A DNA stretch of 64,000 bases from Histoplasma ohiense (Eukaryota > Ascomycota > Eurotiomycetes > Onygenales > Ajellomycetaceae): the NCBI GenBank assembly GCA_017607445.1, contig JAEVHH010000004.1, positions 5,270,001 to 5,334,000 of the forward strand. Reading direction: 5' to 3'. Below the pieces are notes generated by a model. That model ran no database searches. It was not told the origin of the DNA and saw nothing but the letters and a program-made list of their open reading frames with translations. The position numbers and the translations under genes were made by a program. Shown piece after piece: positions 21,801 to 33,332 of the stretch (position 1 is the first letter of the stretch; every line of letters starts with the position of its first letter).

Positions 21801-23870
21801 GTTTCAAGATCCTTCAGTACTGCTCCTTCCCTGCCGATGGAATTGAATCGTCTCAGCATATGGTCGACATATAGCATTGCTAACGTAGAATTAGCCATCT
21901 TTTCATAGAAATTACTAAGTAGGTATCGAGCAAAAGAAAATAGGAAGGCTTACAATCAGCTTTTTCCAGGATTTTGGAGAGGATTTTCCTTTTCGTCTGC
22001 CTGCGAAATTTATATAGATTCTGGAAGCGTCCCAATCTGTCTGTTATCAGGAGTGTCATTTCTGCCCGCAGTCTCTTTTTGGTAACAATAATTTCGAGCG
22101 GTTGGAGAGATTTAGGAGACGACTGTATGTCAACACGGCTTGTGAGGAGCACATGTATCTTGAGACTCTCTTTCCGTATTCGAGCTAACAATTCAAGAAA
22201 TTTCGATCTGTCATTAGTGGGGATTTGATCTAGTCCATCGATGATTAGAAAGAGCCGATGAGAAGAATCGTTTCCGAACTTGGATTGGAAAAACCGCTCC
22301 CATAAGTCGGTCCAGTCATCAGCATCAACTCCGTCGTTTCCTATTTCTGACGATGCCTGCTCGCAATAGGACCCATTCCCACCTGCAATTTGGATAATAA
22401 TGCTAGACATCGCATTCGACAGGGACATAAATTCGGCTTGGTCATCTTGAAAGTAGAATGCTGCCACTGAAGTTTTCGGATCCGAGGCAGCCGATTCTGT
22501 TAATTCTTTAGACAGTAAAAAGGCGACGCAGGTTTTCCCAAGGCCAGGGTCACCGGAGATCCATAGATATGGATTAGTGGCCCCTTCACGCCATATCTGG
22601 TAAGCGTCTTCATCTAAAACCCATTGAGCTGATCCCTTTACAAAAGAGTATTCAATATCTCGAGCCTGCCAGGAGGGGTCAATGTTGTTCTCGAAGTAAA
22701 GTTTCACGGAATTGAAGGCTGCATGCTTGCGGGTTGTCGCATCTGCGGCTTTCCCGGAATCGTGTAACTGCATCTTTCTTGCTTCCTTCTGCTGATTTTT
22801 CAGCAATTTTTTGAAGTTCGCTGACATTTCGCGGAACTCATCTCGTTGGGCGAGGATGGATACTTCCATCCTTTCAGTTCTAGACTCGATTCTCTGACTG
22901 CTAATGCCAATTTTTTCGGTTTGCATAGCAATATCCGTTGTGTCCTGCTTTACGTCTAGGCTCGTAACAAGGATGACAGTGAGTGAGGCAGATTCAAGAT
23001 CTGTGAGTGACTTTTCCATCGCAGTTTGGGCTGATTTCAAATTCTGATCTGTTCCGCCATCGATGAAGGCTTTGGCCCACTTTTCTATAGAATATAAGCA
23101 TTATAAATGCTGAAGGACAGGCTGGAAAGCGTGCTTACTCCATCGTCCTTTCTTAATGTACGCGGTTGCAATACCATATATGGTCAACATAGCCGAGAAG
23201 ACGCGCATAACATGAGACACGTATGCGGGAATCGAAGGCAATTTGCCCTCAATTATTGATAAACGTTCTAGAAAAGTCTTCATCGAATCGAAGAAATCGA
23301 CTATCTGATCATAATCTGAAGAAATGTGTTTGGTTGTCTATTTAAATCGACAGATGAGGTTTATACACTCGTCACAAAATGATACTTTTTATAAACCACA
23401 TGCATCGGCTCGAAGCAGCATGGAGGCCGTGCGTACCTGAAGGAAGTAGAAAAACGCAGAAGATATAGCAACAGTGGGAGGGTAGGCCTGCAGATAAGGA
23501 GGGTGATTTTAGCAGAAACTCTTTTGCTTCATACTAACATTCCAGTTTAAAAAGAATGAAAATAGGGGCCCACCAAAGCAGCACCATCTACGAGGAATTT
23601 GAGTGATTCCAAAAAATTGAAATTTCCTGCCACAGAGGATCGGATCCTGTCGAGCAATTCGCCATCGTGTCGGAATTGATCAAAAGCGGTTTGCTGCAGC
23701 TGGGCATCATCGAGGATATCTTCGACATTTGTAAAATGGGGCATATCCTCGAGATCTTTACCCGTGTTTTCTTGATATTTGTCCAACGCTCGCTGCCATA
23801 GCAGCGAGATATCTGAAGGAACGGAGGCCTTGCCCATTGAATCCCTTGCTGTTTCCCCTGTTGCAGCCAT
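18805..23870 (-). CDS. STAND/NLR-like protein: Goodbye - NACHT - TPR - ZZ zinc finger
   Basis: Fungal signal-transduction ATPase of the type implicated in self/non-self recognition. Seven exons: 23574-23870, about 23437-23487 (its 3' edge is uncertain), 23139-23315, 21954-23084, 21582-21879, 20703-21402, 18805-20640; roughly 1500 residues. The N-terminus (LWQRALDKYQENTGKDL ... DYDQIVDFFDSMKTFLERL) looks like the fungal Goodbye domain. NACHT: LWISGDPGLGKTCVAF (Walker A, near residue 357), FLIIDGLDQIP (Walker B), HVLLTSRVDI (sensor). A long helical region with TPR-like repeats follows (GDCESEMGKLNEAVESYGKA is the clearest). Near residue 1380 a ZZ-type finger reads YVCNGEC ... YLCMICCNCDLCEEC. 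The reading frame is intact throughout. The exon 2/3 junction needs a non-consensus donor (about 23400-23430) to keep phase. Confidence 0.85.
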
Positions 23871-25302
23871 TTCAGTGCAGAGCTTTTAACACATCCAACT
23901 CCTCTTTCCTTCACTTGAAAAACAACCAAACTAGTTTCCGTCCAGTAAATATTAATGTCGTAAGGGTGGGGTCAAAGAACTCCATCAGATCTTCAGTCAA
24001 ATGATTGACCTCATGGTTGCGGCAGAAATATTATCTCAACTTTTCACCCCGCCTGCTGGAGTCTTCGTGATGCTCAGCCACAAGGCGGGGCACTGTAGGC
24101 AGTTATTGGCTGGTCAAATGCAGTCAAATGCACTGCTTCAGATACCAGCATTTTGTTCATGCCAGTGACGGCTGTCTTTGCTTTTCATTTCTTTTTCTTT
24201 TCTTTCCTTTCCCCCCCTCAGGCATTGTGAGGTACGGCGTTGGATGCTTAACACTTTGTCTCATCTCCTTTCACGGAATTTATCAGACAATCCTGCTCCT
24301 CAATTTATCGTATCGAGTTTCCCATAACGAGCTCTTTTCAAATCACGCTGCAGATTGCTTCTGCAATGAACGCTGTTTGTGTGACTTGGGACGTTGGCGG
24401 AGACTTCACGTCGGCTCAACTGCCAACACATAACCAGGGTGTACACTTCCAAGGTTGAACGTCAGCGTGGGTTCAAACCCCCGACCATGCGCAGCTTTAG
24501 TCTAACCTCCTCAACCCTTAACCTACCTCTAATTCTATACTCCTTGAGGCGATGAGCGGTGGCGTGGTGTATTAGTAATGTTGGGTGTGGATGTTGAACA
24601 TGGGCGGTGGTTCACAATTCCTTGGCAAAAATTTGAACGACGAAGCCGTTGAAAAGTAAAAATAAGGATAGCTAGCTAGCCCTCATTGGTGTATTTTTTT
24701 GTCAGTCAAACTGTAACCTGGGGTTGGGAGTTGGAGTTTGCTGGTCAGCCAAAATTCGCGAGATCCGGACGAGGGTTCCCTCTCAAAGCTGATCATCTGC
24801 ATCACCGCCTTTTACTTTGCAAGGATGGGCCCGAAGCTCACTCTGTTGTCAAGTGTCGAACGGCAAACCCCGAAGCAGCACACACGATATTTTCGGGAGC
24901 TCCAGTCGCTCAATATGAGATGAATTTCACGAAAAGTGACCCAAACGATTGGGTGTGGCGTAGGTTAGAAGCCATACTCAGCACACAAGATGTGCAACAA
25001 AGGATCAAGCAGACTGCTGATCTGCTGAGAGGGTTTTATTCAGTATCCCCGCCGAAACTGGCTATAGAATTGCTGGAGAATGTGATGTGGGCAGCCACCA
25101 CTAACGGGAAATTCGAAGCAGCCGCCCGTGGGTGCGACCTTTATAAGGGACAAAGACCTTCCTCTAGTGTTCTTTCTTCTAAGGATCTTCTCCACGTCGA
25201 CCAGGTTTTGGTCCTGCCTTTAAGTTGAAGATAACCCGAATTGATGGCTGGTGGCCATCTGAATAAGAACTGCCTACTCTGTTTCTGCTGTGAGAATTTG
25301 AA
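23871..25302. other. Divergent intergenic region (STAND gene / carboxypeptidase)
   Basis: Holds both promoters. One plus-strand frame at 24686-25228 (180 codons) is open, but its sequence shows no domain, signal or repeat and ends 75 bp before the carboxypeptidase ATG; it may be chance or an orphan gene. No RNA gene was identified. Confidence 0.45.
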
Positions 25303-27457
25303 ATGTGGTTTCCTCTTGCGATCTCTGTAGCAGTGGTTGGGCTCGTTCAGTCTGCTTTAAGCCAATACTTTCCTCCTACACCTGAGGATCTCCGCACAGT
25401 CTCGCTAAAAAATGGGTTGTCAATATCATATAAACAGGTACCTCTACGTCTTTCCTTTGCAGCCGGTGAGGCCAAACTTTTCACATTTCAGGTTTCGTTG
25501 TGACTGATGTGTCCGTTAGACGACTATCTGTGAAGCCACCCCAGGTATCAGAGCATACGCTGGATATGTTCATCTACCCCCTGGGACGCTCGAAGGCGTA
25601 GGAGTTTACCAGAACTATTCAATCAATACTTTCTTCTGGTTTTTCGAGGCCCGTGAAGATCCTATAAACGCTCCAATAGCCATATTTCTCAATGGTGGCC
25701 CTGGATCATCTAGCATGTAAAATCCAACATACCACCCCCCCACCCCCCCCACCCCCCGATGTTCTCAAGTTGCGATAAGAAATGTCCTAACTCCATGATC
25801 TAGGTTTGGTTTATTTCAGGAGAATGGGCCCTGCACCGTTAACCATGATTCCAATTCAACAACTCTCAACCCATGGTCCTGGAATCGAAACGTTAACATG
25901 CTATACGTCGACCAGCCTGTTCAGACGGGTTTCAGTTACGACAAGCTTGTGAATGTAACTGTTGAACTTGTTTCGGGAAACATCGTGGTCAAAGATTTTT
26001 CAAATGGTGTGCCAGTTCAAAACAATACATTCTGGGTTGGGTCATATCCCAGCCAGATTCCTCAGAACACCGCCAACAACACTTTGAATGCTGCTCGTGC
26101 TTTCTGGTACTTTTCCCAAGCTTGGTTTCAGGGCTTTCCCCAATATAAACCGACAAATAGCAAGATCAGTATTTGGGCAGAGTCGTATGGGGGGAAGTAC
26201 GGTCCAAGCTTTGCTCGATTTTTACTGGAACAAAACCGGAAGATCGAAGAAGGTAGCATCGGCCATGAGGATGGCAAGATGATCATTCATATCGACACGC
26301 TTGGCATAATCAGTGGCTGTATCGACATTTTGTCGCAGATTTTGACGTATCCCGAATTCACGCGCAACAACACATATGGCATCGAAGCTGTCAATAATTC
26401 TACTTACGAGGCTATGATAAACACTTACAACAAATCAGGTGGATGTGCGGAGCAATTACAACACTGCCGCAGGTTAACATATGAGGGAGATCTAACTCAT
26501 GATGGCAGCAACGCCACGGTAAACGAAGCTTGCCGCAATGCATCCCAAGCTTGCGCTGGAGTTGAGGAACCGTATTCAAGCACAAGTGGCAGGGGCTACT
26601 ATGATATCGCGCATCCTCGGGCTGATCCCTTCCCCCCTCCTTTTTTCCAAGGCTATCTCAACAGGCCACATGTGCAAGCTGATCTTGGTGTGCCTCTCAA
26701 CTTTACAAGTGGCTCTCTGGCCGTCTACCGCGCGTTCAATACAACTGGAGATTATGTCAGCCCTGGCGCTCACGGATATACAAACGACATCGGGTATCTG
26801 TTAGATTCAGGGGTGAAGGTGGCAATGATTTATGGAGACAGAGACTACTCTTGCAACTGGGTGGGAGGTGAGAACACTAGTCTTTCCATTAAATATAGCA
26901 ATTCTTCTCGGTTTCGGGCAGCTGGTTATAGTGATATCAGAACGAACTCTTCTTACGTCGGTGGACAAGTCCGTCAATACGGAGGCTTTTCCTTCAGCAG
27001 GGTATACCAAGCTGGACACATGGTTCCTGCATACCAGCCTGAGACAGCCTTTGAAATTTTCCGACGCGTCATGTTCGACATGGATATTGCAACTGGAAAG
27101 GTGAACACTATGATCGATAAAGCTTATTCTACCAAAGGTCAACGCACAACTTTCCAGATAAAAAATGAGTCGCCCCCAATGCCCAAACCCACATGTTATA
27201 TCCTTGCCCCTGGAACTTGTACAGACGATCAAGTGGCTGTCGTCGTAAACGGGTCTGGTCTTATCCTGGATTACATTCTCATTGACGAAAATACGAAACA
27301 TCTATTTCCCGATATCAAATTCCCCACTCCAACATCTGCTGGAAGCACACCGACCAGCACAGCCAAGAAGGCAACTGCTGCTCGAACCGAACTAGGCAAC
27401 GGATCCCTGAGTGTATATATGGTTCTTCTGATACTTTTCCTCCTATCAGTAAAATGA
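25303..27457 (+). CDS. Secreted S10 serine carboxypeptidase, probably GPI-anchored
   Basis: Acid-acting exopeptidase that removes C-terminal residues from peptides, of the carboxypeptidase S1/ScpA-ScpB type found in Eurotiomycetes. Exons 25303-25437, 25520-25716 and 25804-27457; 661 residues. It starts with a signal peptide (about residues 1-20, MWFPLAISVAVVGLVQSALS). Family motifs: TTICEATPGIRAYAGYVHLP, FLNGGPGSSSM, GLFQENGPC, LYVDQPVQTGFSYD and WAESYGGKYGP with nucleophile Ser238. The GDRDYSCNW motif carries Asp458, and AGHMVPAYQPE carries His516. There are many N-x-S/T sites. The last 17 residues are hydrophobic after a small-residue Ser/Thr/Ala linker, the arrangement of a GPI-attachment signal. 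Intron 2 contains a poly-C run. Likely role: extracellular or wall-bound peptide nutrition. Confidence 0.95.
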
Positions 27458-27496
27458 GGGATGATTGGGTCGGTGCTTCTCTTACGTTGAAAGACG

Positions 27497-27502
27497 AATA
27501 AA
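27497..27502 (+). terminator. Polyadenylation signal AATAAA after the carboxypeptidase
   Basis: The hexamer lies 40 nt downstream of the TGA in T/A-rich sequence, a typical position for a fungal poly-A signal. Confidence 0.45.
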
Positions 27503-29248
27503 CATAACCTTCACAATGGAATCTAATCTGTTTTAATGGGCCCTCGAAATACTATATCAATGTTTCATTCCGAAACATTTTACTATTTCTCATCTCCAAC
27601 CCTACAAGTATCTTACTCGTAACAACTTATAACTCCTTCCCACAACTTCCTCATAGTCATAACATTGATAATGATAGACAGGTAACCAAAAGCTGTACAG
27701 GGGAATAAATATTAACCTTCATATCACCTCTAATCGACAATGTTTTTATTAAATGTTTTCGGGACCGAATAGTGAATTGAGAGGAGAGTCCCCTTCTTCC
27801 ATCACCTTTTTGTCGTTGATAAACCGGTGTCAATGTGAATTGCCGATTAAATCGCCCTTTTACGCCATCCATTTTAAGCACTTTACTTCCACTATGAATT
27901 CCTTCTCCGCTGCTTCTATGATTTTCTATCTCCTTGCTATTATCTATAAGTTGCCATAACTATGTTCTCCCCCTTTATCTGGGGAATGAATATCCCTATC
28001 TATTCCTATCGCTTGGCAATCCATTGTTATTATTTCTATCCTTATTTTATTTGCTCGGCTATACGCAAGCAGAGCCTATGATTACCACTCTGTGGTATTA
28101 ATACTACAACATATGATACATGTCGTCCTTGAGAGAGGGACGTCCAACTACGCCCATTAGGACTTAGCCCTCAGGAGGTTGAAGCTATGATATTTAAGCA
28201 ATGTCTCAAAAGGTCCAGTTACGGAAGCCGGAACGGGAGACACAAAGGAACCGATAAAATACATATAGAGAATGAGATCGCTCGATACCATCGTATCATA
28301 CTACTATAAGCCATCCACTGACTGCATTTTTTGCGGATTCATGGAAAGGTTCCTTTCCATCCTGATCATCAAATATGCTGCTGTGCGGGTCCAAAGCTTC
28401 ATCTCGACCTTGCAAATTCGAAATCCCAGTCAACGTGAACACCCTTCCCCAAATTATTGGTCATGTTCATCGGCTCAATCATATCAAAAGGATGTCGTCC
28501 GGATCGCACCCACTTCCATTTCAGAAAGGAACGGGCATTTTTCTTCGCTTATGTTGGCTTTTGATGAGAGTTTGGAATTTCGACTATCAAAATGTCCTCC
28601 TCGAATCCCTCATAAGTTTGAATAGTTACGACGTCACCATTACGGCAGCCCTTCGTCCTTCGCTCTCGCTAGACGGGATCCGATCACCCCATTATCGTCT
28701 GTCCGCGACCATTACAGCAGTACTTTGAGAGCTTCTCCAGCGTCTCCATCACCCTTTGGTTGGCGAGCATGAAAAACTCACGGTACCTAGATGGCTGGTC
28801 TCCAGATCGTCCTGGCAGGCAATTCGATGACGAATACCACTCAGAAATGCCGTCTTGCCATTTCCGACGCGAATATCTCTACACATCACAGCGAACGCAT
28901 AAAGGGTCTTTAGTTTTGCTGGAACTTATGTATTCCTAACTTACATAGGCTAGCTTCACCCCTGCAGGAAGAGTGCTGTGATTTGGTAAATCGTGGTATG
29001 GCTTGCTGTATGTACAGTACGTTGATGGATTACTGCTCGACAAGAAGGGGCCACCCAGGAGGAAAAACTCTCCATATATCAAAAATTAGGGAGACAGAGG
29101 CAATAGAAACCAATCAAACACATACAATATTCGAAGGATGATATAGGTGTGGGTCTAACTCACCACAGGGGAGCGCAAATATTAGATAATTCTATGAGCG
29201 TGTCTTCCGCGAAGGCACCTTCATCCGGAAGGACAAAGCCAGGCATAG
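27503..29248. other. Gene-poor region, left part
   Basis: No supported gene. Plus-strand frames at 28272-28625 and 28375-28728 overlap in different phases. On the minus strand near 28730-28790 a short coding-like stretch is interrupted by stops. The picture is of decayed or orphan sequence rather than an active gene. Confidence 0.45.
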
Positions 29249-29650
29249 TTCCTGAGACCAGAGGACCGATACAGGAACATTCAAAAAGGACAACAGAATA
29301 ATTATATCCCAAATACTGCAGTTGTCCATGGATGTTTTGACATATCTTGCAATTTTTTTAATGCGACTTCGCGTACGCATAGGGGTTCTGCCGTTGAAAA
29401 TACTGTAGAAGCTCTCGCGGTCGAAAAAAACGATGTAGCCATAGAATCAGATATTGAAAACGATGAAGGATCGGAAGAGGAACGCTACATTCACGGCCTA
29501 GAGCCGGGGAGCTGTGTCCGTTGCCTAAAGTCGATAGGAGATGTGCCCCAACTGGGGCATGCTTCCCCCTCTGCTGGCTGGTTTATTGCAATAAACGACA
29601 TGGTTTCTGAAGCTATTCGAAGCAAATTAGCAGCCTCCTACAAAAGATAG
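29249..29650 (+). pseudogene. Coding-like open frame without a start codon (orphan exon or relic)
   Basis: The frame is open for 133 codons between stops at 29246 and 29648. Its first ATG lies only near the end, so it cannot be a complete gene. The composition is protein-like: an acidic stretch (IESDIENDEGSEEERY), then LEPGSCVRCLKSIGDVPQLGH with a CxxC, ending SKLAASYKR. No family was recognised. It could be an internal or terminal exon of an unrecognised gene or the remnant of a dead one. Confidence 0.3.
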
Positions 29651-30410
29651 AGAAAATTGACACCAAACAACATAATACTTACTGGCTGGAGAATTTCTTC
29701 GAAAATTTCGTCAAAAAATTGTTTTAACCGTTAGCAAACGTTCTTCTAGCGATAACCTACCGATTCTACGATGATTACTTACATCTTTGTGATAAAACGG
29801 CGTCAGTTGGGGGTTGGAGGGGGGGGTTATTTCGCAATATAACATCAAAACAACTGACAAGAAGTGGAAAAAAAACAAAATGCGTTCTATTTTTACTCTG
29901 TTCATGGCTTCGAAAAAAGCTCTATTGGCAACCAGGGGCCCATTTCATTGGCCGCCCCCATTCTATTGGCCCTTTTACTTTTGATTTGTTATATGTATTA
30001 GAGAACGCTTTACACGAAGTCCTCGCCTGCGAATAATAGGGGTTGTGTTTTTAGAACCTCTCTTCCCCTCTCACTTCTCACGCTTTCTTTTGTTGTATAA
30101 TTAAGTAATTAAGGGATGGGGTGGGCTTATTTCAGAATCGGGAAAGGCAAAACAAAGTGTTCCACGGTGAAAGGGTCCTATGGTATTGAGTTTAATGGTA
30201 AAACGTATTCAAATCGCACAAAACAGGGGTTGAACGCGTCAAGCTAAATATTGTAATGATTTGCATAGTTAACTAGCCATAGACAAGTAGACAAGCGCGC
30301 ACGAGACCATCGACTCTTTTCTTCTCCATTCCCTTCAACAAGCAAAGGAGAATGATGAAAAAAAAAAAAAAAAAGGGAGAGAGAAAAGAAAGAAGGAAGG
30401 AAAAGAAAGA

Positions 30411-30522
30411 GGAGGAAAGAGAGAGGAGGAAAGAGAGAGGAGGAAAGAGAGAGGAGGAAAGAGAGAGGAGGAAAGAGAGAGGAGGAAAGAGAGAGGAGGA
30501 AAGAGAGAGGAGGAAAGAGAGA
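30411..30522. repeat. Perfect 14-bp tandem repeat x8, homopurine
   Basis: The unit GGAGGAAAGAGAGA is repeated eight times with no mismatch, preceded by about 60 bp of irregular purine tract from 30359. Long homopurine mirror-like sequence of this kind can form triplex (H-) DNA. Frames across it are low-complexity artefacts. Confidence 0.95.
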
Positions 30523-30603
30523 GCATCCTTTTTTCGTAGTGCCGAAGCCCTACGTGGAAAAACCCCAGAGGGGAAAACCAAAAGGAAAGAAAGTGATGTG
30601 CAC

Positions 30604-30627
30604 CATAAACCAGGTAGCTGGTTTATG
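30604..30627. other. Perfect inverted repeat (10-bp stem, 4-nt loop)
   Basis: CATAAACCAG, loop GTAG, CTGGTTTATG. A second small hairpin (TACCTAC GAT GTAGGTA) lies at 30795-30811. No T-run follows and no gene end is evident, so function is unknown. Confidence 0.7.
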
Positions 30628-32520
30628 ATGTGATATTTGCCTTGCGAGGAAGCAAGGCGAATAAACAAGAGGAGGGGATGGGATGAAATGGGATACACAC
30701 AGAAAACGTGTAAATACTTGTCACAAGTACTTACTTACTTAGAAGATGAAGAAAAGGAAGACTAGAAAGCTAAGAAAGTGGTTGTTGCGTTAGCTACCTA
30801 CGATGTAGGTACCTAGCGAAACTGAGCCAGGCTGCCAGAAGGCAGTCTGTCCACAGGGCGAAAAAGAGAGAAAAGGAGAAGAAGAAAAAAAGGGGGAGCG
30901 GGCCGGAAAGGGGTTTTTATATCCCTTTCCTGGGGCACTGACGACGCTAGCCTTAAGCGAGATTCTCTTCGAGGAAGTCCATTGGGTCTCGGTAGATGTG
31001 TTATTCACATCGGAGAGGGGAGGGGGACGTAAGGGCTGGAGTGAATGGACGGTACAGGTGACGGTATCCCCGGAAACGTCGGGGAGCAAGAGAATGAGAT
31101 GTGCGTTGTTTGTCTTTGAAAATCCATGCAAACATGCATTAAGGTAGGCTTCAAGATAGGTATCAAGTAGCGCCATCAGGGATTTGCTTATCAGAAGCTG
31201 TGGGTCGAATAATCGATATCTAAAGTCAACTGTTTGGCGCTCTGTGAAAGGGCGAATGGGATAATATCTAGACGCAGAGAAAACCATTCTCATCTGACTT
31301 CATTGAGAAATTTGGAGATATTCCACGGTGAATATACTATCATCGATAAAACGATTGATAGAGGGATCTAGCCCCAATATCATACGAAACAAAACCTCAA
31401 ATCACTCGCCGGTTTTGTATTTATAAAACATTCATTGTCGCGTACTTCACTCGAGAAAAACCTATGAAGTGGTGGCACAAGATCGGAGCAAGTGAAATAT
31501 ATAAAACTGCCACACTTGATGGCAGTGACTGCTTGGATTCTATCAAGACTTGATATGTAGGCACCAAGCAATCAAGATCAGGTGGCATGGGTCCCGCATA
31601 ACAAGACAAAAAAACGAGAAATAAAATAAAGAAAATTCAAAAGGCCAGTAGCGTCTCTCGATCTCATATTACCGAATCATGAAGAATGAACCCCCTCACG
31701 GCAGAGGGCTTCTCAAAAGATATACAAAAGATATACACCAGTCATTCACGCCAGGCACAAGTCAATGTTGGCGAAAGACGGTGGGATGTCAAAATAAGCT
31801 AGGTGGCTGGCGCTTGGCATTCTTACTTAGCAGCCCCACTTGGGCTAGGCCGGAACTTTAAATCGGCCTCGTTCCTGAAGCATCAACAAAGTTCTACAAA
31901 CACTGGAACTTGATGAAATACTTGACTATTTTTTGGCTCTCCACTCTCCTATTTGCTCATCGGCGAAAGTGGCTCGTCAATTAAAACCAGAACAAATCCG
32001 TCATCACTCCTTGAAGACTAAACGCGTTTCGCTGCTTTCTGCTCACTAGTTCCCCCGATTTCTTGCATGTCCAAGGAACCCTGTCACTGGACAGCAAAGG
32101 GAATATATCCGTGAATTGCAATGCCCGTCTGATGGAGCATTGAAGAGCAGCCGCGCAATTGTTGAATAAGACATTAATCCCATTTTTGTTCTTGCTCATT
32201 GGTCTAACGTTTTTCTTTTCCCCACAAATAGATGTCCATGAAATTTCATGTTTTGACTGCTTGGAGCCGGCCCAATTTTGATCTTTGTGCATTAGAAACT
32301 AGCATCATTCATCCTTTAAAAGTAGTTGGGCTGCAGAATGTATTCAGGCAGAAGTAAACCTTGGGGGAAAATATTGAGCATTGTATCACCGTGCTTTCAG
32401 GGGCCTTTTCTTTGTACCGTGCATATATACAACAATTGCTGATACCTCAATGCTTGCAAAATCCAACTGAGAGTTGCGCAGTAATCTAAAGCGACCAACC
32501 AATGAGAAAGCAAAATAAAG
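30628..32520. other. Gene-poor region with orphan minus-strand frames
   Basis: Minus-strand frames at 30790-31293 (containing LLDTYLEAYLNACLHGFSKT) and 31981-32292 (FNNCAAALQCSIRRALQF) have reasonable amino-acid composition but no recognised domain. They are not connected by splice sites I can defend. They may be exons of one unrecognised gene. Confidence 0.35.
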
Positions 32521-32736
32521 CTAGGCATATTCAACAGGTTCCATATAATATATAATACTAGACAAAGAATCCTTTTCCATATTCAGGAGAAAGAAGCAGA
32601 GAAGCCAACCCGAGCTCATGCTCAAATCCACCTGTCTACATACCTCCTCGAGCATCCTACTCAACCAGCCAACCGCCACATACCCCTTGACAAACCCATG
32701 ATGGCTCTCTTCCTCACTGTCGTCGCCCAACTTCCC
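32521..32736 (-). CDS. Possible terminal exon of an unrecognised protein
   Basis: A minus-strand frame starts right after a CTCAG acceptor at 32737 and runs 71 codons to a TAG. It reads GKLGDDSEEESHHGFVKGY, then LSRMLEEVCRQVDLSMSSGW, and has clear coding character. No family was identified. It may belong with the 33333-33893 frame upstream on the same strand; the exon(s) between could not be fixed. Confidence 0.35.
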   Translation of the reverse strand, partial: GKLGDDSEEESHHGFVKGYVAVGWLSRMLEEVCRQVDLSMSSGWLLCFFLLNMEKDSLSSIIYYMEPVEYA

Positions 32737-33332
32737 CTGAGGAATTCCCCGACAAATATTTGTATGTTAAATGAAGGAAGTAAGCAGCCACATGGTTGCT
32801 ATTCGAAATTGTCACATTGGCTGCAAAGAGAAAGACTGCAAGAACAAAGGCCCATGTGGTATGTAAATGAAAAAAAATAACGTGGTTTAGATCTATATTT
32901 TAGTGCAATGCGAAAAATGACCAGTGACATTATAGCTTATGTATGGTCTCCGATTTATGCCATTAGAATTGGGAGCAAAAAAATGGTGCCGGTTAGGGAT
33001 TTTTTGTGTTGGTTCACGGGTATATCTAGTCCTTTCTACCAGCTACGTTTTTGCAAGGGGACGGAATAAATCCCGATGGCGAAATTTGAGCAGTCAATGT
33101 ATCGAGGATTGTACAGTACCATATTACAATTGCAGCAGACAGCAACATGCCTCTCTGTCATAGGTGAAAATCGAAATTCATGGGGGATATTAGCTGATAC
33201 CGATACATGTGGACGACATTTAGAAGAAGACTTCCCCAAGTTAGAACATAAAATGCTGCATATTCGAGCAAATCCTAGGAAAGACAACTTGGCTTTTCGA
33301 TCTGGATATGGTTTAGCAAGCCATCTAAACGG

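Noticed and set aside
24400..24495. Possible tRNA because of GGGTTCAAACCCCC near 24470
   Set aside because: The T-arm pairs only three bases and no A-box, anticodon arm or acceptor stem could be fitted upstream.
24686..25228. 180-codon open frame before the carboxypeptidase
   Set aside because: No domain, low-information composition and location in a promoter; kept only as a remark.
30273..30698. Long Ser/Leu- and Glu/Arg-rich frames
   Set aside because: Products of the 14-bp homopurine repeat.
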